Assembly (NCBI RefSeq): GCF_001757105.1
Contig: NZ_MDHN01000034.1
Location: 18,944 to 82,943, forward strand
From: Alteromonas confluentis
GTDB lineage: Bacteria; Pseudomonadota; Gammaproteobacteria; Enterobacterales; Alteromonadaceae
Direction of reading: 5' to 3'
Length of the DNA: 64,000 nt
Part shown: one piece after another, positions 19,923 to 29,167 of the stretch
Layout of the letters: each line of letters begins with the position of its first letter
Numbering within the stretch: position 1 is the first letter of the stretch
Made by a program: the position numbers and the translations under genes
The notes under the pieces: model-generated
What the model was told of the DNA's origin: nothing
Databases searched by the model: none
What the model saw: only the letters and a program-made list of their open reading frames with translations

Positions 19923-20524
19923 TACAGTGCTCCCATCAGATAAACAACGGTGAATACGCAAATCCAGACGATGTCCAGGAAGTGCCAGAACAGGCTTAAG
20001 CAACTCAGGCGGGTTACCGTTTTATCAGGCAGACCACGACGCATCACTTCGATGATCAGGATAGTCATCCAAATCAGACCAGAAGTTACGTGCAGACCGT
20101 GCAGACCTACCAGCGAGAAGAACGCGGTGAGGAAGGCACTGGTATCAGGGCCGTTACCGTGAACGATCAGGTGATGGAATTCATAGATTTCCATACCGAT
20201 AAACACGGCACCGAATACCCAGGTCACAGCCAGCCATAACAGCGTGCCGCCTTTGTTTTGCTTGTGTGCTGCAATCATTGCGAAGCCGAAGGTGATACTA
20301 CTTAACAGTAGTGCCGCGGTTTCAACTGCAACGAAGTCCAGTTCAAAGATGTCTTTACCAGACACGCCACCGGCAGTGTTCATGAACAACACTGCGTAGG
20401 TTGCGAAGAACGAGGCGAACAACAGACAGTCGGTCATCAGGTAAACCCAGAAACCGAATACGTTGTTATTCTCGTGATGCTCGTGGTCGTGATCGTGATG
20501 CATATCAGTAGCTACTGAGCTCAT
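19922..20524 (-). CDS. cyoC: Cytochrome bo3 ubiquinol oxidase subunit III
   Basis: 200 residues with five membrane helices of the COX3 family ([21 protein letters not shown] near 22-43; [14 protein letters not shown] near 137). The N-terminus is a His-rich cytosolic stretch ([14 protein letters not shown]). It overlaps cyoB by 4 bp and touches cyoD, so the genes are translationally coupled. Confidence 0.97.
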   Translation of the reverse strand: MSSVATDMHHDHDHEHHENNNVFGFWVYLMTDCLLFASFFATYAVLFMNTAGGVSGKDIFELDFVAVETAALLLSSITFGFAMIAAHKQNKGGTLLWLAVTWVFGAVFIGMEIYEFHHLIVHGNGPDTSAFLTAFFSLVGLHGLHVTSGLIWMTILIIEVMRRGLPDKTVTRLSCLSLFWHFLDIVWICVFTVVYLMGAL

Positions 20525-22509
20525 GCGTTCACTCCTTTAGCATTAGCAGATAAATGCTCTGCTTCGATTGTTTCTACTTCATCAACCTGTACGTAGTAAT
20601 CTACGTCGCTGGTGTAACAGCGCTTGATGAATACTGCGATACCGGCGATGAAACCAACAGCGGCCAGCCACCAGATGTGCCAGATAAGTGCAAAACACAT
20701 TACCGTGAAGCTCATGCTCATGAAGAAACCGGCGGAGGTGTTCTTAGGCATGTGGATCGGGGCATATTTTTCAGGCTTCTGATACGCTTCGCCACGTTCT
20801 TTCATGTCAGTCCATGCATCAATGTCTTTGATGTGAGGAATAACAGCGAAGTTGTAGTACTGAGGCGGAGAGGCAGTTGACCACTCCAGCGTGTGACCAT
20901 TCCACGGATCACCCGTAGTATCTTTAAGTGCTTCTTTGTTCTTAAAGCTGATGAACAGTTGCAGCAACTGGAAGAAGATACCCGCAGCGATTACGAAAGC
21001 ACCGAAAGCAGCGATGTACAGCCAGATGTTCCAGTCAGGGTTATCAGTGTGGTTCAGACGACGGGTCATTCCTAAGAAGCCCAGAACGTACAGTGGCATG
21101 AACGCCAGCATGAAGCCGATCTGCCAGCACCAGAATGCTGCCTTACCGGTTTTCTCATCCAGTTTGAAGCCCATTGCTTTCGGGAACCAGTAAGCAAAAC
21201 CTGCCAGGTAACCGAATACCGCACCACCGATAATGGTGTTGTGGAAGTGAGCAATCAGGAACAAGCTGTTGTGCAGTACGTAGTCAGCACCTGGGATAGC
21301 AAGCAGTACGCCTGTCATACCACCAATGGTAAAGGTAACCATGAAGCCTAAGGTCCACAGCACAGGTGTTGTGATAGTCAGACGGCCACGGTACATAGTG
21401 AACAGCCAGTTAAACAGTTTAACCCCGGTCGGTACGGCGATAACCATCGTCATGATACCGAAGAAGGCGTTAACGTTTGCGCTGGAACCCATTGTGAAGA
21501 AGTGGTGTAACCAAACAATGAAGCCCAGGATTGCAATTGCACCCGACGCGTAAACCATTGACTTATAGCCAAACAGACGCTTCGCAGTAAAGGTAGAAAT
21601 GATTTCCGAGAAGATACCGAATGCTGGCAGAACCAGAATGTATACTTCAGGGTGACCCCACGCCCAGAACAGGTTGATGTACATCATTGAGTTCCCACCT
21701 AAATCATTGGTGAAGAAGTGGAAATCAAGATAACGGTCAAGCGTAAGCATCGCCAGTACTGCAGTCAGAATAGGGAATGACGCAGCAATCAGGATGTTAC
21801 CCCAGGTACATGTCCAGGTGAAGATAGGCATTTGCATCAGTTTCATGCCCGGCGCACGCATCTTGAATACAGTTACCAGGAAGTTAACCCCGGTCAAGAG
21901 CGTCCCGAGCCCGGATATCTGCAAGGCCCATATGTAATAGTCGACCCCGACCCCCGGAGAGTACTCCAGACCCGCCAGTGGCGGATAAGCAACCCAACCA
22001 GTTTTCGCAAACTCACCTACACCTAAAGACAGGTTGATAAGAATTGCACCACCAGCCGTCAGCCAGAAGCTCAGGTTGTTCAGGAACGGGAAGGCAACGT
22101 CACGTGCACCAATCTGCAGCGGAACGATGATGTTCATCAGGCCCACCATAAATGGCATTGCCATAAAGATGATCATGATAACACCGTGCGCGGTGAAGAT
22201 TTGGTCGTAGTGTTCTGGCGGCAGATAACCTTCTGCACCGTTTGTTGCCGCAGCAAGCTGCGTACGCATCATGATAGCGTCGGCAAAGCCACGCATAAGC
22301 ATGATAAGTGCAAGCAGGATATACATGATACCCAGGCGTTTGTGGTCGATGGACGTGATCCAGTCGCGCCACAGCGGGCCCCATGCTTTAAATTTGGTGA
22401 TCAGACCTGCGATCACCAGACCGAGTACTGCAACTACCCCAAGCGTAACCATTACGATTGGCTCGTGGTACGGTACAGCCTCAATAGATAATTTACCTAA
22501 AAAAGACAT
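20521..22509 (-). CDS. cyoB: Cytochrome bo3 ubiquinol oxidase subunit I
   Basis: 662 residues, matching E. coli CyoB. The haem-copper oxidase core is evident: [16 protein letters not shown] (low-spin haem ligand), [15 protein letters not shown] (CuB His and the His-Tyr crosslink pair), LHHFFTMG (CuB ligands), and [16 protein letters not shown] (high-spin and low-spin haem ligands). It reduces O2 to water with electrons from ubiquinol and pumps protons across the inner membrane. It starts two bases after the cyoA stop and overlaps cyoC by 4 bp. Confidence 0.98.
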   Translation of the reverse strand: MSFLGKLSIEAVPYHEPIVMVTLGVVAVLGLVIAGLITKFKAWGPLWRDWITSIDHKRLGIMYILLALIMLMRGFADAIMMRTQLAAATNGAEGYLPPEHYDQIFTAHGVIMIIFMAMPFMVGLMNIIVPLQIGARDVAFPFLNNLSFWLTAGGAILINLSLGVGEFAKTGWVAYPPLAGLEYSPGVGVDYYIWALQISGLGTLLTGVNFLVTVFKMRAPGMKLMQMPIFTWTCTWGNILIAASFPILTAVLAMLTLDRYLDFHFFTNDLGGNSMMYINLFWAWGHPEVYILVLPAFGIFSEIISTFTAKRLFGYKSMVYASGAIAILGFIVWLHHFFTMGSSANVNAFFGIMTMVIAVPTGVKLFNWLFTMYRGRLTITTPVLWTLGFMVTFTIGGMTGVLLAIPGADYVLHNSLFLIAHFHNTIIGGAVFGYLAGFAYWFPKAMGFKLDEKTGKAAFWCWQIGFMLAFMPLYVLGFLGMTRRLNHTDNPDWNIWLYIAAFGAFVIAAGIFFQLLQLFISFKNKEALKDTTGDPWNGHTLEWSTASPPQYYNFAVIPHIKDIDAWTDMKERGEAYQKPEKYAPIHMPKNTSAGFFMSMSFTVMCFALIWHIWWLAAVGFIAGIAVFIKRCYTSDVDYYVQVDEVETIEAEHLSANAKGVNA

Positions 22510-22511
22510 AC

Positions 22512-23456
22512 TTACTCTTCAACCCCCATGTGATGGCCTTTGTGCTGCATCGCTTCGGCTTTTACGCCTGTAGCAGCATTAGCTGGCTTACCATAGAAAT
22601 CCATAGAGCCATGATCTTTCATGTACTTCATGATGATTTCGTGGAACAGACCGTCGCTGACCGTGCTGTAATAAGTGACAGGGTGGTTTTCACTATCTTC
22701 AGCTAATTGCGTAAAGTTCTCAGAAGTCAGTGAACCGCCTTCTGATTTCACTTTCTGAACCCAGGCATCAAAGTCAGCTTCAGTTGGCGTTGCAATGGTG
22801 TCGAACTTCATACCAGTGAAACCTGCACCGCTGTAGTTTGCAGAAATACCTTTATAGGTACCCGGCTCATCAGCAATCAGGTGTAACTGAGTTTCCATGC
22901 CCGCCATTGAGTAGATTTGGCTACCCAACTGAGGAATGAAGAACGAGTTCATTGTGCCTTCAGAAGTGATTTTGAATGAAACTGGCTTGTTAGCCGGAAT
23001 CACCAATTCGTTTACCGTTGCAATGCCTTGCTCAGGATAAATGAACAGCCATTTCCAGTTGAGTGAAACCACTTCAACGGTCATGTGCTCGCCTTTATCT
23101 TCAAGCGGGGCGTATGGGTCTAAGGCGTGGGTTGATTGCCACGTGATAATACCCAAAGCAATGATGATCAGAATTGGAATAGACCAAACCGTGGCTTCAA
23201 TCTTGGTAGAGTGAGCCCATTTTGGTGTGTAGACTTCAAAATCGCGGCTTGCGCGGTATTTCCAGGCGAAATACAGCGTGAGTACAATTACCGGAATAAC
23301 AACGATAAGCATGAGAATCGTACACAGAATGATCAGGTTCTTTTCTTCAATACCTACCTGTCCTTTCGGATCAAGTACGCCACCGCTACAACCGGCCAGT
23401 AACAGCACGATTGTGGCAAGAGCTAGTTTAGAAAGGTTACGAATAGACAAAAGCAT
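22512..23456 (-). CDS. cyoA: Cytochrome bo3 ubiquinol oxidase subunit II
   Basis: 314 residues from ATG 23456; a TTG at 23477 is an alternative. Lipoprotein signal (LLLAGCSGG), two membrane helices, then a cupredoxin domain. Where cytochrome c oxidases carry the CuA ligands (CxxxC), this protein has [11 protein letters not shown] with no Cys, which marks it as a quinol oxidase subunit. First gene of cyoABCDE. Confidence 0.97.
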   Translation of the reverse strand: MLLSIRNLSKLALATIVLLLAGCSGGVLDPKGQVGIEEKNLIILCTILMLIVVIPVIVLTLYFAWKYRASRDFEVYTPKWAHSTKIEATVWSIPILIIIALGIITWQSTHALDPYAPLEDKGEHMTVEVVSLNWKWLFIYPEQGIATVNELVIPANKPVSFKITSEGTMNSFFIPQLGSQIYSMAGMETQLHLIADEPGTYKGISANYSGAGFTGMKFDTIATPTEADFDAWVQKVKSEGGSLTSENFTQLAEDSENHPVTYYSTVSDGLFHEIIMKYMKDHGSMDFYGKPANAATGVKAEAMQHKGHHMGVEE

Positions 23457-23513
23457 TTTCCTATAACCCGGGTTCAACGTTATTGCCGCTGTTAGGCGAC
23501 ACGCGTAATTTTC

Positions 23514-23528
23514 CGATAGTGACTATCG
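23514..23528. promoter_or_regulatory. Dyad upstream of cyoA
   Basis: Perfect CGATAG-TGA-CTATCG dyad, 58 bp before the cyoA start. Candidate operator; the protein that would bind it is unknown. Confidence 0.35.
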
Positions 23529-23590
23529 AAGTTTTTCGAACAAGCGAACGCGACAGGAATCAACAATTGTAGTGACACGTGGCGCGCCGT

Positions 23591-23626
23591 TGATTACAGA
23601 GGTACCCGCAGGCACGTCTGTAATCA
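23591..23626. terminator. Inverted repeat after the small membrane protein gene
   Basis: Ten-base perfect arms (23591-23600 and 23617-23626) around a 16-base loop that can pair further. It lies just past the stop of the 23634-24044 gene. There is no T run on either strand, so it may be an attenuating or mRNA-end hairpin and not a strict intrinsic terminator. Confidence 0.45.
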
Positions 23627-23633
23627 CCAGAAA

Positions 23634-24044
23634 TCACTTGTCAGAAGGTGGTGCTCGACTGCCGAACTGTTGTACAAACGGCTGTCGGTAGTCGTCATTA
23701 ACGACCTTTAGCATTTGCCGGGACGTCACAATGCTCGCGCGGGTAAATAGCCCGGGACGAACAGGAATGCCCAACAAACAAATAAGCAGGATTGCTGAAA
23801 AGAAGAACAACGACAGCGCTTCGTCCATCATTGCAAAGGAATGGGGTTCAACTACGAGATTATCGTGCAGGGCACCAACGAACTCTGATGAGTCAGCCAT
23901 AATGCCACTAATAATAAGTGTAACGTTGAAAAGGAGAACCAGCGTCGCCAACCATAACACCACGCCAACACTTTTCGTGCTGTCGATTGCCGTACGGTTT
24001 ACGAAAACCGCTAAGGCGTTTGTGGTGAAAGTAGAGGTGGCCAT
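23634..24044 (-). CDS. Small two-helix membrane protein, unrecognised
   Basis: 136 residues from ATG 24044, preceded by GAGGA; an in-frame ATG at 24098 lacks a ribosome site. Two hydrophobic segments are clear: about 24-47 (VGVVLWLATLVLLFNVTLIISG) and 73-93 (LFFFSAILLICLLGIPV). The polar C-terminal ~40 residues end in a Pro/Ser/Lys tail. No family was recognised. It lies upstream of cyoA on the same strand, with a 177-bp gap containing a hairpin and a dyad, and about 200 bp downstream of an exact FNR-type site. A respiratory link is possible but not shown. Confidence 0.65.
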   Translation of the reverse strand: MATSTFTTNALAVFVNRTAIDSTKSVGVVLWLATLVLLFNVTLIISGIMADSSEFVGALHDNLVVEPHSFAMMDEALSLFFFSAILLICLLGIPVRPGLFTRASIVTSRQMLKVVNDDYRQPFVQQFGSRAPPSDK

Positions 24045-24247
24045 ACTGTTAAATGTGTCCTCGTTTGGTCCGACGTAGTGTCGACAGAAAAATTCCATCG
24101 AACATAAAATTAGGTCTTCGGGCGTAGGAGAGTAGAGAAAAAATCGGTGCGACTCAAGGGGGGTAAAATGAAGATTCAGTAACGAAATAGTGTGCAGGTA
24201 GCTAGTGCATAAAACCCATTAACATTTTGTTTTCAAAAGTGACAATT

Positions 24248-24261
24248 TTGATCTGTATCAA
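24248..24261. promoter_or_regulatory. FNR/Crp-family (anaerobic) binding site
   Basis: TTGATCTGTATCAA, an exact match to the FNR consensus TTGAT-N4-ATCAA. Near-symmetric TGACA/TGTCA elements flank it at 24240-24244 and 24266-24270. It sits about 205 bp before the membrane protein gene that precedes cyoABCDE. In E. coli cyo is repressed by FNR and ArcA under low oxygen, so a similar role is plausible. Confidence 0.65.
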
Positions 24262-24693
24262 AAAGTGTCAATGTGGATGATTTTTGACCATTGCTTCAAC
24301 TAAAGTCCCATTGTACCGTAGCAAAAGCTAACCAAATTGCGAAAACCCTTCCCCTTATAATCCTCACTTTTGTTAAGGGATTTACAACTGCGAAACAAAA
24401 GTTAAATGGTCTAAATAATCAGATAATCTTCTGAACCCTCCCAAATGAAACTCTCAAAACTGTTTAAAAAATGCTCGTTAGTAAAGGTTTTGTGTTTATT
24501 CTACGATTTCCATTGTGAATTTGAGCGAGGACCTTCTTCGGTAGGTGGGTACGCAATCTTCCGAAATTGGTAGCTAAGTGGCATCTAAGTACTGCCGCAA
24601 ACCTCCGTTCACCTGAATCTGTGAGCCAGGTAATAAAAAGCTACTGGCAAAGCGTAGACTTTCTTTATAGACTGCGGCCTTTACAACAGGTTT

Positions 24694-24756
24694 CCGATGA
24701 ATGTAGCAAACGCATAAAGAGCCCATAAAGAGGTTTTGCTACAGGACAGGCATCGG
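24694..24756 (+). promoter_or_regulatory. Composite hairpin in the asd leader
   Basis: Outer arms CCGATG (24694-24699) and CATCGG (24751-24756) enclose inner arms TGTAGCAAA (24702-24710) and TTTGCTACA (24735-24743). It ends directly before the GGAGAGGAAA ribosome-site region of asd. A seven-codon mini-frame (MNVANA, 24697-24717) lies on its left arm. It could control translation initiation. It does not match the lysine riboswitch. Confidence 0.45.
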
Positions 24757-24781
24757 AGAGGAAATTTAAAAGGGTTCGAGA

Positions 24782-25903
24782 ATGTCTCAAAACAAAGTTG
24801 GTTTAGTTGGCTGGCGCGGTATGGTCGGCTCGGTGTTAATGCAACGAATGCAGGAAGAAAACGATTTCTCATTCATTGAGCCAACCTTTTTCACTACCTC
24901 TCAAAAGGGTCTGCCAGCGCCGGATTTTGCCGGTAAAGATTGCGGTGTGTTGGAAGATGCTTCCGATATTGAAGCGTTGGCGGCGCAAGAGATTATCATT
25001 ACCTGTCAGGGTGGCGACTACACCAAAGACGTTTACCCGAAACTGCGCGAAGCAGGCTGGCAAGGATACTGGATTGATGCGGCGTCTGCGCTGCGCATGA
25101 AAGATGACGCCGTTATTGTACTGGACCCGGTAAACCGCGGTGAAATCGATAAAGGCCTGGAAAATGGTGTTAAAACCTATGTGGGCGGTAACTGTACCGT
25201 TTCTCTGATGCTGATGGCGTTAGGTGGGTTATTTGAAGCTGATTTAGTGGAGTGGGCGACGCCTATGACGTACCAGGCCGCTTCAGGTTCTGGTGCTAAA
25301 CATATGCGCGAACTGTTAAGCCAAATGGGCGCAGTACATGGCAATGTGAAAACCTTGGTTGAAGACCCATCCACCGCTATTTTGGATATCGATCGTCAGG
25401 TGGCAGAGTTCATCCGTTCAGATGACAACCCAACAGAACAGTTTGGTGTTCCACTGGCGGGCAGCCTTATCCCGTACATCGATACACAACTGCCTTCTGG
25501 TCAGAGTCGTGAAGAGTGGAAAGCGCAGGCTGAAGCGAACAAGATCCTGGGTACTGAATCGGCACCGATACCTGTTGATGGTTTGTGTGTACGTGTCGGT
25601 GCAATGCGTTGTCACAGTCAGGCAATCACGCTGAAATTGAAAAAAGAATTAAGCGTTGAAGAAATTGAGTCTTTGTTGGCGAAGCATAACGATTGGGTGA
25701 AAGTGATCCCTAATGATCGCGATATCACCATGCAGGAACTGACACCTGCCAAAGTAACCGGCACACTGTCTATTCCGGTTGGCCGTATTCGTAAACTGAC
25801 CATGGGGCCAGAATACATTTCAGCGTTCACTGTAGGCGATCAACTGTTATGGGGCGCAGCAGAACCACTGCGTCGTATGCTGCGCATTTTGCTTGGCAAA
25901 TAA
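24782..25903 (+). CDS. asd: Aspartate-semialdehyde dehydrogenase
   Basis: 373 residues, close to the E. coli enzyme. N-terminal Rossmann NADP-binding motif [18 protein letters not shown]; catalytic Cys138 in GGNCTVSLM; substrate-site regions [12 protein letters not shown] and [17 protein letters not shown]. It reduces aspartyl phosphate to the semialdehyde, the branch point to lysine/diaminopimelate, threonine and methionine. Start confirmed by an upstream purine-rich site. It is a single-gene unit with its own leader and terminator. Confidence 0.97.
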   Translation: MSQNKVGLVGWRGMVGSVLMQRMQEENDFSFIEPTFFTTSQKGLPAPDFAGKDCGVLEDASDIEALAAQEIIITCQGGDYTKDVYPKLREAGWQGYWIDAASALRMKDDAVIVLDPVNRGEIDKGLENGVKTYVGGNCTVSLMLMALGGLFEADLVEWATPMTYQAASGSGAKHMRELLSQMGAVHGNVKTLVEDPSTAILDIDRQVAEFIRSDDNPTEQFGVPLAGSLIPYIDTQLPSGQSREEWKAQAEANKILGTESAPIPVDGLCVRVGAMRCHSQAITLKLKKELSVEEIESLLAKHNDWVKVIPNDRDITMQELTPAKVTGTLSIPVGRIRKLTMGPEYISAFTVGDQLLWGAAEPLRRMLRILLGK

Positions 25904-25923
25904 ACGCGGATTTGAAAAAACGA

Positions 25924-25952
25924 AAGGCGATGAGATTTCATCGCCTTTTTTA
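25924..25952 (+). terminator. Terminator of asd
   Basis: Ten-base arms 25924-25933 and 25938-25947, loop GATT, then a T run. Confidence 0.88.
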
Positions 25953-25967
25953 TTTGTGTTTGAAAAC

Positions 25968-26210
25968 TCAGCGTTTGTATTGGGTGGGGCAATACGCCCG
26001 GGTAATGCCCGGTGGGCGGATTTTCAGATGTTTGGTTTGTCTTCCACTCATTCGCTTACGCCACATTCTGAACGACGATGACTTCATTTCTTTGCGCATT
26101 AGCTCAACCACCGCTGATTCATTCAGGCCGTACAATCGCTCAATGGCCTCAAAAGGGGTGCGGTCCTCCCACGCCATTTCAATGATTCTGGATATGTCTG
26201 ATTCTGTCAT
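25968..26210 (-). CDS. TIGR03643/DUF2805-like small basic protein
   Basis: 80 residues from ATG 26210, preceded by GGAAGAA. The text ISRIIEMAWEDRTPFEAIERLYGLNESAVVELMRKEM is a helix-turn-helix-like region, followed by a basic tail (FRMWRKRMSGRQTKHLK). This fits the conserved small TIGR03643 family, which has no assigned function and resembles a DNA- or RNA-binding protein. It lies between asd and the PLP-enzyme gene on the opposite strand. Confidence 0.82.
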   Translation of the reverse strand: MTESDISRIIEMAWEDRTPFEAIERLYGLNESAVVELMRKEMKSSSFRMWRKRMSGRQTKHLKIRPPGITRAYCPTQYKR

Positions 26211-26396
26211 CACGTTCTTCCGCGTCAAAAAAAACAAAAGCATAATCAAAGCTGTTGCTGATTTCTGCAGCAGTGAGCAAGGTTTAAAAAAATTTAAGCT
26301 TTAACGAGACAGCACGGAATGAATATGGGGTAGAGTGCGGGCATTCCAACAAAGATGGCTTTATACTGCCGCCAGATTCATCAAAGGGAAGTTACT

Positions 26397-27437
26397 ATGA
26401 GAGCCTGGGTTGCCGACGCCATCCAAAAAATTAATGCTGACTTTCAGCGTTCTGCAGACACACATCTAATTAAACTGCATGGCCTGAAATTAAACGGCAT
26501 CGATATTTACCTGAAAGACGAAAGTACGCACCCTACTGGCAGTCTGAAGCACCGATTGGCGCGCTCTCTGTTTTTGTACGCGCTTTGCAACGGAAAAATT
26601 AATCAGGGCTCCACTATTGTAGAAGCTTCATCGGGGAGTACCGCGGTTTCCGAAGCATATTTTGCCCGCATGTTGGGTATCCCTTTTATTGCCGTTATGC
26701 CGAAGTCCACTGCGCAGAGTAAAATTAATCTGATCACCCGTTTTGGTGGACGTTGCCATTTTGTTGATTGTCCTACTCAGATGCATGATGAGGCTCAGCG
26801 TTTAGCCGATGAATGCAACGGCTATTTTATGGATCAGTTCATGTTCGCAGAGCGGGCTACCGACTGGCGGGGCAATAACAACATTGCGGAAAGCATCTTT
26901 GGACAAATGTCTGCTGAGCCTCACCCAGAACCGCACACCGTGGTGATGAGCGCCGGAACGGGCGGAACATCCGCCACGATAGGTCGGTTTATTCGTTACC
27001 GCGGTTTGAACACCCGACTTGTGGTAGTCGATCCCGAACATTCCGTTTTTTATGACAGTTATCGCACCGGCGATAGAACGTTGACCAGCGACCGTGGCAG
27101 CAAAATTGAGGGGGTTGGCAGACCTAAAGTAGAAGCCTCGTTCCAGCCCGATGTGATTGACGACATGATAAAAGTGGATGACAGAGCGAGTATTGCCACC
27201 ATGAGATGGCTGGCAAACATTGCGGGCATTAATGCCGGCGCCTCCACAGGCACCAATTTATGGGGCGCGTTACACGTTGCCGCTGAAATGGAAAAGAAAA
27301 ATGAAAAAGGCGCTATTGTTACGCTCATGTGTGACAGTGGAGAGCGTTACACCGATACTTACCACAATGCCGATTGGGTTAAATCAACCTTCGGCGATAT
27401 CACTGAATTTGAACAGCAATTAGCAAAATTCGCCTGA
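26397..27437 (+). CDS. PLP-dependent cysteine synthase-fold enzyme (possible L-cysteine desulfhydrase, Cds1-like)
   Basis: 346 residues. ATG 26397 follows AAGGGAAG and is preferred to the frame opening at 26355. Type II PLP fold: the PLP Lys lies in PTGSLKHRLARS near 48, the phosphate/substrate loop in EASSGSTAVSEAYFAR near 80, and a glycine-rich PLP phosphate loop in SAGTGGTSATIGRF near 185. LMCDSGERYTDTY near the C-terminus is a typical CBS-family ending. HPTGSLKHRLAR in place of PTGSVKDR separates it from CysK/CysM and matches the Cds1-like group reported to degrade cysteine. Exact activity is uncertain. Confidence 0.85.
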   Translation: MRAWVADAIQKINADFQRSADTHLIKLHGLKLNGIDIYLKDESTHPTGSLKHRLARSLFLYALCNGKINQGSTIVEASSGSTAVSEAYFARMLGIPFIAVMPKSTAQSKINLITRFGGRCHFVDCPTQMHDEAQRLADECNGYFMDQFMFAERATDWRGNNNIAESIFGQMSAEPHPEPHTVVMSAGTGGTSATIGRFIRYRGLNTRLVVVDPEHSVFYDSYRTGDRTLTSDRGSKIEGVGRPKVEASFQPDVIDDMIKVDDRASIATMRWLANIAGINAGASTGTNLWGALHVAAEMEKKNEKGAIVTLMCDSGERYTDTYHNADWVKSTFGDITEFEQQLAKFA

Positions 27438-27502
27438 GCCGACTGGCAAAATCTACACTTTAGACAATACTCTTGTTCATAGGCGGTTATTAGAATAATT
27501 GA

Positions 27503-28729
27503 ATGAACAGAGAGTTAAACAAGGTGCGAAGGGCGATTTTTTTCGTCAGCATGGTAGTAACAACCATGCTGACGCCGTGCGCGAGCATGGCAAGTGAAGA
27601 TTCCTCTATTGAGTTTTCTGGCTTTGCCCGGGTCGTTGCCGGTTACCTCGATACTGATCAAGCCTACTTCGAAGGCTACGAAGATGAGCTCACTTTTACT
27701 GAAAAATCTCTGGTCGGGTTTCAGGCAGATTACGCCGTAACCGATGAAATATCATTATCCGGTCAATTATTACTGCACTCTGATAGCCAGCACCAGTCGG
27801 GTCTTGAATGGCTTTATCTTAGCTACGATCCGAATCCTGACTGGCAACTAAAGGTTGGCCGTTTACGAACTCCTTACCTGAAATACTCGGATGTGTTTGA
27901 TGTAGGCTATGCCTACCCCTGGATATCGCCTCCACGGCAACTTTACGGTAGTTATTTATTTTTTCCGCGCTATGAAGGCGCTAATTTGCGTTATCGATTT
28001 AATATCGACCAGGTGTACATCGACGTAGAGGCATACTATGGCGAATTTTCAGATGACATAGACGCTAACGGCGCTAAGTTTCATATCGATGCTAACGATA
28101 TGTATGGCGGTATCGTTGAAGTGAATTACAACGGTTGGCAGCTTCGTGGGGCCTCATTCCTGGTTGATAAAATACGCGCTGGTGCAGAAGGTATCGAAAC
28201 GCTAACCTCGGCACTTGACCAGGCTGGTTTCGCCGATCTGGCTAACTTTTTCACCATCAATGGCAGTACCGAGGCCTACATTTTTGGCCTGACCTACGAC
28301 AGTTTGGATTGGGTATTGTCGGCAGAATACGTTGATGTGGCATCAACCATTACAATTCTTGCTGGCATCGAAAACTACTACTTTACCGTCGGCCGTTACT
28401 TTGGCGAGTACCAGTTCTTAGTCACTTATGCTAAAGCCAATCAAGAGTTAACGTTCTTTGAAAATACCATCCCCCTAGGCGTCGATCCTAGACTCGACCA
28501 ATTGTATTTTGGAATAGAAGAGGTCAATTCCCAGTTTCCGACCGACGAACTTAATTCGGTAACGCTGACAGGCCGTTGGGATTTTCGGCCGAACATGGCA
28601 TTTAAAGCAGAGGTTTCCTTCCTCAACGGCTATAACGGCAAGTCATCCATGTTCGAGTTGAAAGCGGACGCAGAGGGCTTTGATCGAAAAGCAGTTTTGT
28701 ATCAATTTGGCGTTGAGTGGGTGTTCTGA
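27503..28729 (+). CDS. Outer-membrane porin-like beta-barrel protein
   Basis: 408 residues. Signal peptide with a long n-region (MNRELNKVRRAIFFVSMVVTTMLTPCASMAS), then FSGFARVVAGYLD and alternating strands (SLSGQLLLHSD, EWLYLSYDPNPDWQLKVGRLRTPYLKYSD, VYIDVEAYYGEF), ending YQFGVEWVF with terminal Phe. This layout is that of 16-stranded diffusion porins. The stop overlaps the ATG of the next gene by one base, so the two are coupled. The partner is a PstS-like mini-protein, which raises the possibility of anion (phosphate) sensing or uptake. Confidence 0.85.
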   Translation: MNRELNKVRRAIFFVSMVVTTMLTPCASMASEDSSIEFSGFARVVAGYLDTDQAYFEGYEDELTFTEKSLVGFQADYAVTDEISLSGQLLLHSDSQHQSGLEWLYLSYDPNPDWQLKVGRLRTPYLKYSDVFDVGYAYPWISPPRQLYGSYLFFPRYEGANLRYRFNIDQVYIDVEAYYGEFSDDIDANGAKFHIDANDMYGGIVEVNYNGWQLRGASFLVDKIRAGAEGIETLTSALDQAGFADLANFFTINGSTEAYIFGLTYDSLDWVLSAEYVDVASTITILAGIENYYFTVGRYFGEYQFLVTYAKANQELTFFENTIPLGVDPRLDQLYFGIEEVNSQFPTDELNSVTLTGRWDFRPNMAFKAEVSFLNGYNGKSSMFELKADAEGFDRKAVLYQFGVEWVF

Positions 28730-29154
28730 TGAAGTTTCTGAATCTCACTCTCATTGTTTCATCGTTGTTAGCCGCCTCCATGGTGTCGCCGCAGGTTCTG
28801 GCAGCCTCAGAGATCGTGGTCGTAGCGAATCTTCCTGCTCCAGTGTCTATGCAAAAGCACGAAATTCGTAATTTATTCATGGGCGGGGCCTCGTCGGAAT
28901 TTGAACCGGTCACGCTTAAACCCGGAATACATGAGCGATTGATTTTTAATGCGCGGGTAGTTGGCTTAACAGAATCCCGTATTCAGTCGTATTGGGCGCA
29001 AATGCGTTTCAGTGGCCGAAGCAAAGCACCCGTGCAGGTCTCTTCCGTTGAAGCAATGAAACAATACTTGCTGGATAACAAGGGAAGCGTAGGCTACCTT
29101 CCCGCCGACAGTAATGTGCCTGATACCTTAACAGTGCTGTACACGTCGGGGTAA
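28729..29154 (+). CDS. PstS-like periplasmic mini-protein
   Basis: 141 residues from ATG 28729, overlapping the porin stop (TGATG). Signal peptide (MKFLNLTLIVSSLLAASMVSPQVLAAS). The mature part EIVVVANLPAPVSMQKHEIRNLFMG, later ARVVGLTESRIQSYWAQMRFSGR and GSVGYLP matches one lobe of phosphate ABC-transporter substrate-binding proteins. At about half their length it cannot form a complete two-lobed binder. There is no transporter gene nearby. It ends 13 bp from the convergent GGDEF-EAL gene. Confidence 0.85.
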   Translation: MKFLNLTLIVSSLLAASMVSPQVLAASEIVVVANLPAPVSMQKHEIRNLFMGGASSEFEPVTLKPGIHERLIFNARVVGLTESRIQSYWAQMRFSGRSKAPVQVSSVEAMKQYLLDNKGSVGYLPADSNVPDTLTVLYTSG

Positions 29155-29167
29155 CACGGGGATTAAC

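Larger units (their letters stand above)
24045..24781. other. Long divergent intergenic region, membrane protein / asd
   Basis: 737 bases. It contains the FNR-type site at 24248-24261 and the asd leader hairpin at 24694-24756. The stretch 24520-24680 is richer in GC than the rest and may be transcribed as part of the asd leader. No lysine-riboswitch signature or protein gene was found. Confidence 0.5.

Noticed and set aside
24521..24680. Possible lysine riboswitch upstream of asd
   Set aside because: The conserved core of the L box is not readable and asd in gammaproteobacteria is not a usual site; only the hairpin at 24694-24756 is supported.
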